Shown: piece by piece, positions 59,954-64,000 of the stretch
How the letters are laid out: every line of letters begins with the position of its first letter
Position numbering within the stretch: position 1 is the first letter of the stretch
From: Clostridiaceae bacterium
GTDB lineage: Bacteria > Bacillota > Clostridia > Peptostreptococcales > T1SED10-28
DNA: 64,000 nt
Assembly (NCBI GenBank): GCA_003553525.1
Contig: PWEO01000047.1
Coordinates: 1 to 64,000, forward strand
Direction of reading: 5' to 3'
Notes under the pieces: generated by a model
Databases searched by the model: none
Told to the model about the DNA's origin: nothing
Seen by the model: the letters and a program-made list of their open reading frames with translations, nothing else
Program-made: the position numbers and the translations under genes

Positions 59954-60844
59954 TTACGGAATAAGAATTTTTACAGCTTTTTTATGAACGGTAATTTTTA
60001 CCGGAGTATTCCCCAAATATTCACCGTCCACATCCATTTCCATAGCAGGATTTGCTTCTATTTGAATTTCCTCCACATTTTTATAATATACTTTGGGATG
60101 ACTTAAGTGGCTACCATTTATGGCTTTTACAAAAATATTGATAAAATCTTTTATTGGAATTTTCTCCACCAATAACAGATCCAGTTTTCCGTCATCGGTT
60201 TTCGCTCGGTTCATCAGCTGTTTAAAACCTCCTACATATCGGGTATTGGCAACCAATAAAAATAGTATCTCCTTTTCTTCCGTTTCGCCGTCAATGGTCA
60301 GCCTCACCGTTGTGGGTTTGAAAATCTGATTAGGAAAATCCCTGGCCCCTTCTAGAATATAAGCCATTCTTCCTAAAATGCTTTTTGATTCACTACTGGC
60401 TTTATGAGCCACCTCTGTTATGGCACCCCCTGCGGCTACATTTATAAAAAAGTGATCATTGGCTTTTCCCACATCCACCAATGTTTCCTGCTGTTTTTGA
60501 ATCATCTCAAAAAAGTTTTGTACTTTCGTTGAAATTTGAAAGTACGTAGCAAAATCATTGACCGTACCCGTAGGATAAATGGCTAAAGGAATTTGCCTTT
60601 CCGAAACCATCAGCCCGTTGATCACTTCATTGAGTGTGCCGTCCCCTCCAACAGAGATAATCAGATCCGTGGATCCTTTACAGCTCTTTATGGTAAAATC
60701 CTTGGCATCGTATTTTTTCTCCGTATAAAAAATTTTTACACTACTACCGCTCTTTTGTAACATTTTTTGAATATCTTTAATGTTGTCTTGAAACTTTTGC
60801 TTCCCGGAACTGGGATTACAAATAATATCAATATTTTGATACAT
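59954..60844 (-). CDS. Diacylglycerol kinase family lipid kinase (YegS/DgkB-like)
   Basis: ICNPSSGKQKF; GGDGTLNEVINGL; MDVDGEYLG. Confidence 0.93.
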   Translation of the reverse strand: MYQNIDIICNPSSGKQKFQDNIKDIQKMLQKSGSSVKIFYTEKKYDAKDFTIKSCKGSTDLIISVGGDGTLNEVINGLMVSERQIPLAIYPTGTVNDFATYFQISTKVQNFFEMIQKQQETLVDVGKANDHFFINVAAGGAITEVAHKASSESKSILGRMAYILEGARDFPNQIFKPTTVRLTIDGETEEKEILFLLVANTRYVGGFKQLMNRAKTDDGKLDLLLVEKIPIKDFINIFVKAINGSHLSHPKVYYKNVEEIQIEANPAMEMDVDGEYLGNTPVKITVHKKAVKILIP

Positions 60845-60995
60845 GGTAATTCCCCCTTTACTAAGACTATAATACCATAGGTTCCTCTGATTATAAATAG
60901 AAAATCCCATCAATCTATACTCTTGCATCCTTTAAGATTCTATTATACAATGAAATTTATTTAGTGAAACAAAATAAATGGGGGGAGTGACAACA

Positions 60996-62750
60996 TTGCT
61001 AGCAAACTTCAAGACCTTAAAGTACTTTTTTATTGAACATAAATGGGCCTATATCCTAGGAGTTGTATGGCTTATTTTTGTGGACGTTTTACAGTTACTA
61101 TTACCGGAAATTCTTCGAACCTTTACCGATGATCTTCAAGCAAATCTGATTGGAAGGGCGGAAATTTTCCGATACGGAATATATATGCTGATCATCGGAT
61201 TTCTACTGGCTTTCTTTCGATTTTTATGGAGGATTTATATCATCGGAACTTCAAAAAAATTGGAATTTGAGCTTCGAAACAAGCTGTTTTCCCATTTATT
61301 AAAGCTTTCCACCAACTACTTTAATAAAAGTAAAACCGGAGATTTAATGGCCCATGCCACCAACGACATCAACGCCGTACGTATGGCTCTGGGACCGGGA
61401 ATTGTCATGGTGGTGGATGCGGTATTTATAACGGTAATCGCCACTTTTATGATGTTTTTTACTACAGATGTTCGACTGACCTTACTGGCCTTATTCCCGC
61501 TACCTTTCCTGGCCTTTGCTTCAGGACGTTTTGGAAAAACCATTAATCTAAGGTTTCGCAAGGTACAGGAATCTTTTTCTTCTTTAACGGAAACCGTACA
61601 GGAAAACCTTTCCGGGATTCGGGTAGTCAAGACCTTTGTTCAGGAAGAAAAAGAAGTAGAAAAATTCGCCGCTAAAAATCAGAACGTGTTTAATAAGCAA
61701 ATGCATTTGGTTAAAATTTTCGGAGTTTTCCAGCCCCTTATTATGGCAATTTCTTCCCTTAGCTATTTAATTGTTATCGTCTACGGAGGTACTTTGGTTA
61801 TTAACCGTGATATTTCTTTAGGTGATTTTATCGCCTTTAATTCCTATTTAGCTTTACTGATCTGGCCCATGATGGCCGCTGGTTGGGTGGTAAACATCCT
61901 GCAACGGGGATCCGCTTCCATGGCTCGAATCAACACCATTTTAGATGTGGAACCGGAAATTGTTGACCGGGAAGACGCTGTAACCATCGAAAAGCTTCGT
62001 GGGGACATTCACTTTGATAATACCTCTTTTAAATTTCCCGATACCGACGAGTATGCCTTAAAAAACTTTACTTTAGATATCCCTGCCGGAAGCACCATCG
62101 GAGTCATCGGTCGAACCGGAAGCGGAAAAAGCACGGTGGCCAGTCTTCTGCTTCATCTCTTTGAAGCCCAGGAAGGTGAAATTCGAATAGACGGAATACC
62201 TATTGAGAAGATCAAAATCGAGTCTCTCCGTAATCATATCGGTTATGTTGATCAGGACAGTTTCCTATTTTCCACCACCATCGCCGACAATATCGCCTTT
62301 GGTGTAGATGAAGCTTCTCAAGAAGAAGTGGAGCGGGTAGCGAAAATTGCCCAGGTTCATGAAAATATTCTGGACTTTCCCGAAGGTTACAAAACCTTTG
62401 TGGGCGAGCGGGGCGTCACCCTTTCCGGCGGACAAAAACAAAGGATTTCCATCGCCCGGGCCCTGATTAAAGATCCCCAAATTCTAATTTTGGATGATTC
62501 ACTTTCCGCCGTGGACACGGATACGGAAGAAAAAATCCTTGGTCATCTAAAAAAAGAAATGGAATCCAAAACCAGTATTCTTATTGCTCATCGAATCTCC
62601 ACTATCAAGGACTGCGACAAAATCGTGGTGTTGGATGCAGGAGAGATTTTAGAAGAAGGGACCCACGAGGAATTGTTGAAAAATAAAAATCTGTATTTCG
62701 AACTCTATGAAAAACAGTTACTGGAAGAAGAAATCACAAAAGAAGATTAG
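60996..62750 (+). CDS. ABC exporter ATP-binding/permease subunit (YheI/BmrC-like, degenerate NBD)
   Basis: GRTGSGKSTVASLLL, LSGGQKQRISIARAL, Walker B ILILDDSLSAVD; likely TTG start at 60996 after gggggag. Confidence 0.92.
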   Translation: MLANFKTLKYFFIEHKWAYILGVVWLIFVDVLQLLLPEILRTFTDDLQANLIGRAEIFRYGIYMLIIGFLLAFFRFLWRIYIIGTSKKLEFELRNKLFSHLLKLSTNYFNKSKTGDLMAHATNDINAVRMALGPGIVMVVDAVFITVIATFMMFFTTDVRLTLLALFPLPFLAFASGRFGKTINLRFRKVQESFSSLTETVQENLSGIRVVKTFVQEEKEVEKFAAKNQNVFNKQMHLVKIFGVFQPLIMAISSLSYLIVIVYGGTLVINRDISLGDFIAFNSYLALLIWPMMAAGWVVNILQRGSASMARINTILDVEPEIVDREDAVTIEKLRGDIHFDNTSFKFPDTDEYALKNFTLDIPAGSTIGVIGRTGSGKSTVASLLLHLFEAQEGEIRIDGIPIEKIKIESLRNHIGYVDQDSFLFSTTIADNIAFGVDEASQEEVERVAKIAQVHENILDFPEGYKTFVGERGVTLSGGQKQRISIARALIKDPQILILDDSLSAVDTDTEEKILGHLKKEMESKTSILIAHRISTIKDCDKIVVLDAGEILEEGTHEELLKNKNLYFELYEKQLLEEEITKED

Positions 62751-62761
62751 GAGGTGTAAAC

Positions 62762-64000
62762 ATGAGCAACTATCACGAAGAAGAAAACCTGGGAAAAGCC
62801 TATGACTCGAAATTAATGGGAAGACTTCTAAGCTATGCAAAGCCTTACTGGAAAATCATCGCTCTCTGTATCGTGCTACTGATTTTCATAGCCGGAGTGG
62901 AACTTGCCCGACCATATTTTATACAAGTGGCTATTGACGAACATATTAATGTTTACGACCGTCCTTTATATGTTTATGATGAACCCGTAGCGGAAGGAGG
63001 TACGGAATATAACGACCGCTATTTCTATACGGAAAAACCTGACGAACTATATGACTCCATGGCTCAACTGGTGCGAATCGAAGGAGAAGTCTACTTATTA
63101 CAGGAGTTTTTGGGAAATGTTGATGTGCCGGGAACCTTTGAATCCGGCAACGGTGACTATTTAGTATTCGAAGACCGACAAATTCCCGCTAATCGTTTGG
63201 ATGACGAAGGAATTCAAGCTTTTCGCGCAGAAGATATCAACAGTTTGTGGCGCATCGGTTGGATCTTTTTAGGTTTGATTATCAGCGCATTTATAATGAA
63301 CTATATCCAGGTATATGCCTTGAATTACGCCAGTAATAAAATTATCTACAATATTCGCCAACAACTTTTCAGCCACGTGGAGTATATGTCTTTAAGTTTC
63401 TTTGACAAGAATCCTGTAGGACGTCTGGTCACAAGAATTACCAATGATACGGAAACCCTGCATCAGATGTATACGGAGGTGCTGGTCAGCTTTTTCAAAG
63501 ACATCTTCATCCTGATCGGGGTGGTCATTGTCATGCTTACCATGAGCTTTCGACTGGCCCTACTTACTTTTTTAGTACTGCCGGTTCTGTTACTATCCTC
63601 TTACCTGTTTCGCCTGAAAGTACGGGATGCTTACCGCCAGGTACGACTAAAGCTTGCAAGGATTAACTCTTCCCTTAGCGAAAACTTTACCGGGATGAAA
63701 ACCATCCAGACTTTTAAGCGGGAAGCCCAACAATTCAATAAATTTAATAAAACCAACGAGGAGCTTCTGGCCGCTAACAAACGAGAAGTTTTCATTTTCG
63801 CCATATACCGCCCTTCTATGGAGATCATAAGATCCTTAGGTTTCGCTATTATCATTTGGTACGGTGGCGGACAGGTAGTACAGGGCAATATTCAATTCGG
63901 TATTCTATTTGCCTTTATTAACTATATTAAGCAGTTTTTCCAACCGATTAACAACTTAACAGAAAAATATAATGTACTTCAATCCTCCATGGCCTCTTCC
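62762..64000 (+). CDS. ABC exporter ATP-binding/permease subunit (YheH/BmrD-like), truncated at window end
   Basis: Open from ATG 62762 to window end; MSNYHEEENLGKAYDSKLMGRLLSYAKPYWKIIALC; ~100 aa insertion between TM1 and TM2. Confidence 0.9.
   Translation, partial: MSNYHEEENLGKAYDSKLMGRLLSYAKPYWKIIALCIVLLIFIAGVELARPYFIQVAIDEHINVYDRPLYVYDEPVAEGGTEYNDRYFYTEKPDELYDSMAQLVRIEGEVYLLQEFLGNVDVPGTFESGNGDYLVFEDRQIPANRLDDEGIQAFRAEDINSLWRIGWIFLGLIISAFIMNYIQVYALNYASNKIIYNIRQQLFSHVEYMSLSFFDKNPVGRLVTRITNDTETLHQMYTEVLVSFFKDIFILIGVVIVMLTMSFRLALLTFLVLPVLLLSSYLFRLKVRDAYRQVRLKLARINSSLSENFTGMKTIQTFKREAQQFNKFNKTNEELLAANKREVFIFAIYRPSMEIIRSLGFAIIIWYGGGQVVQGNIQFGILFAFINYIKQFFQPINNLTEKYNVLQSSMASS

Noticed and set aside
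61316-63888. Minus-strand ORFs inside the ABC exporter genes (61316..61630, 62265..62480, 63631..63888)
   Set aside because: Antisense to well-supported exporter domains with no recognisable products.

Overview
Low-GC Firmicutes (Clostridia-like) chromosomal window. It is mostly the conserved housekeeping supercluster on the minus strand: comEC-holA / rpsT / lepA-hemW-hrcA-grpE-dnaK-dnaJ-prmA-rsmE-mtaB-HIT-rpsU-yqeY-nfeD-floA-phoH-pgpH-ybeY-dgkA-cdd-era-recO-[T-box]-glyS. Flanking it are lipA/lipB, ung, polA-coaE, an ECF sigma/anti-sigma pair, a DegS/DegU-like two-component system and a MarR-linked heterodimeric ABC exporter (truncated at the window end). Two tRNA-Leu genes, a glycine-type T-box, a CIRCE operator and several intrinsic terminators are directly readable. 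No rRNA, CRISPR array, prophage or intact transposon was seen. Most notable points: (1) comEC is broken by a single in-frame amber codon and has no C-terminal MBL domain; (2) sporulation genes usually embedded in this cluster (gpr/spoIIP, yqfC/yqfD) are missing at both expected places; (3) a stand-alone protein resembles the C-terminal domain of bacterial macro-domain proteins, sits next to a nicotinamidase-like gene, and is preceded by a tandem-repeat operator-like promoter divergent from an XRE/S24 regulator; (4) an orphan protein has weak resemblance to ferredoxin-dependent bilin reductases; (5) a membrane-anchored disordered protein with a conserved-looking C-terminal tail lies beside the flotillin gene. 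Homology calls are from recognition only; no search was run.
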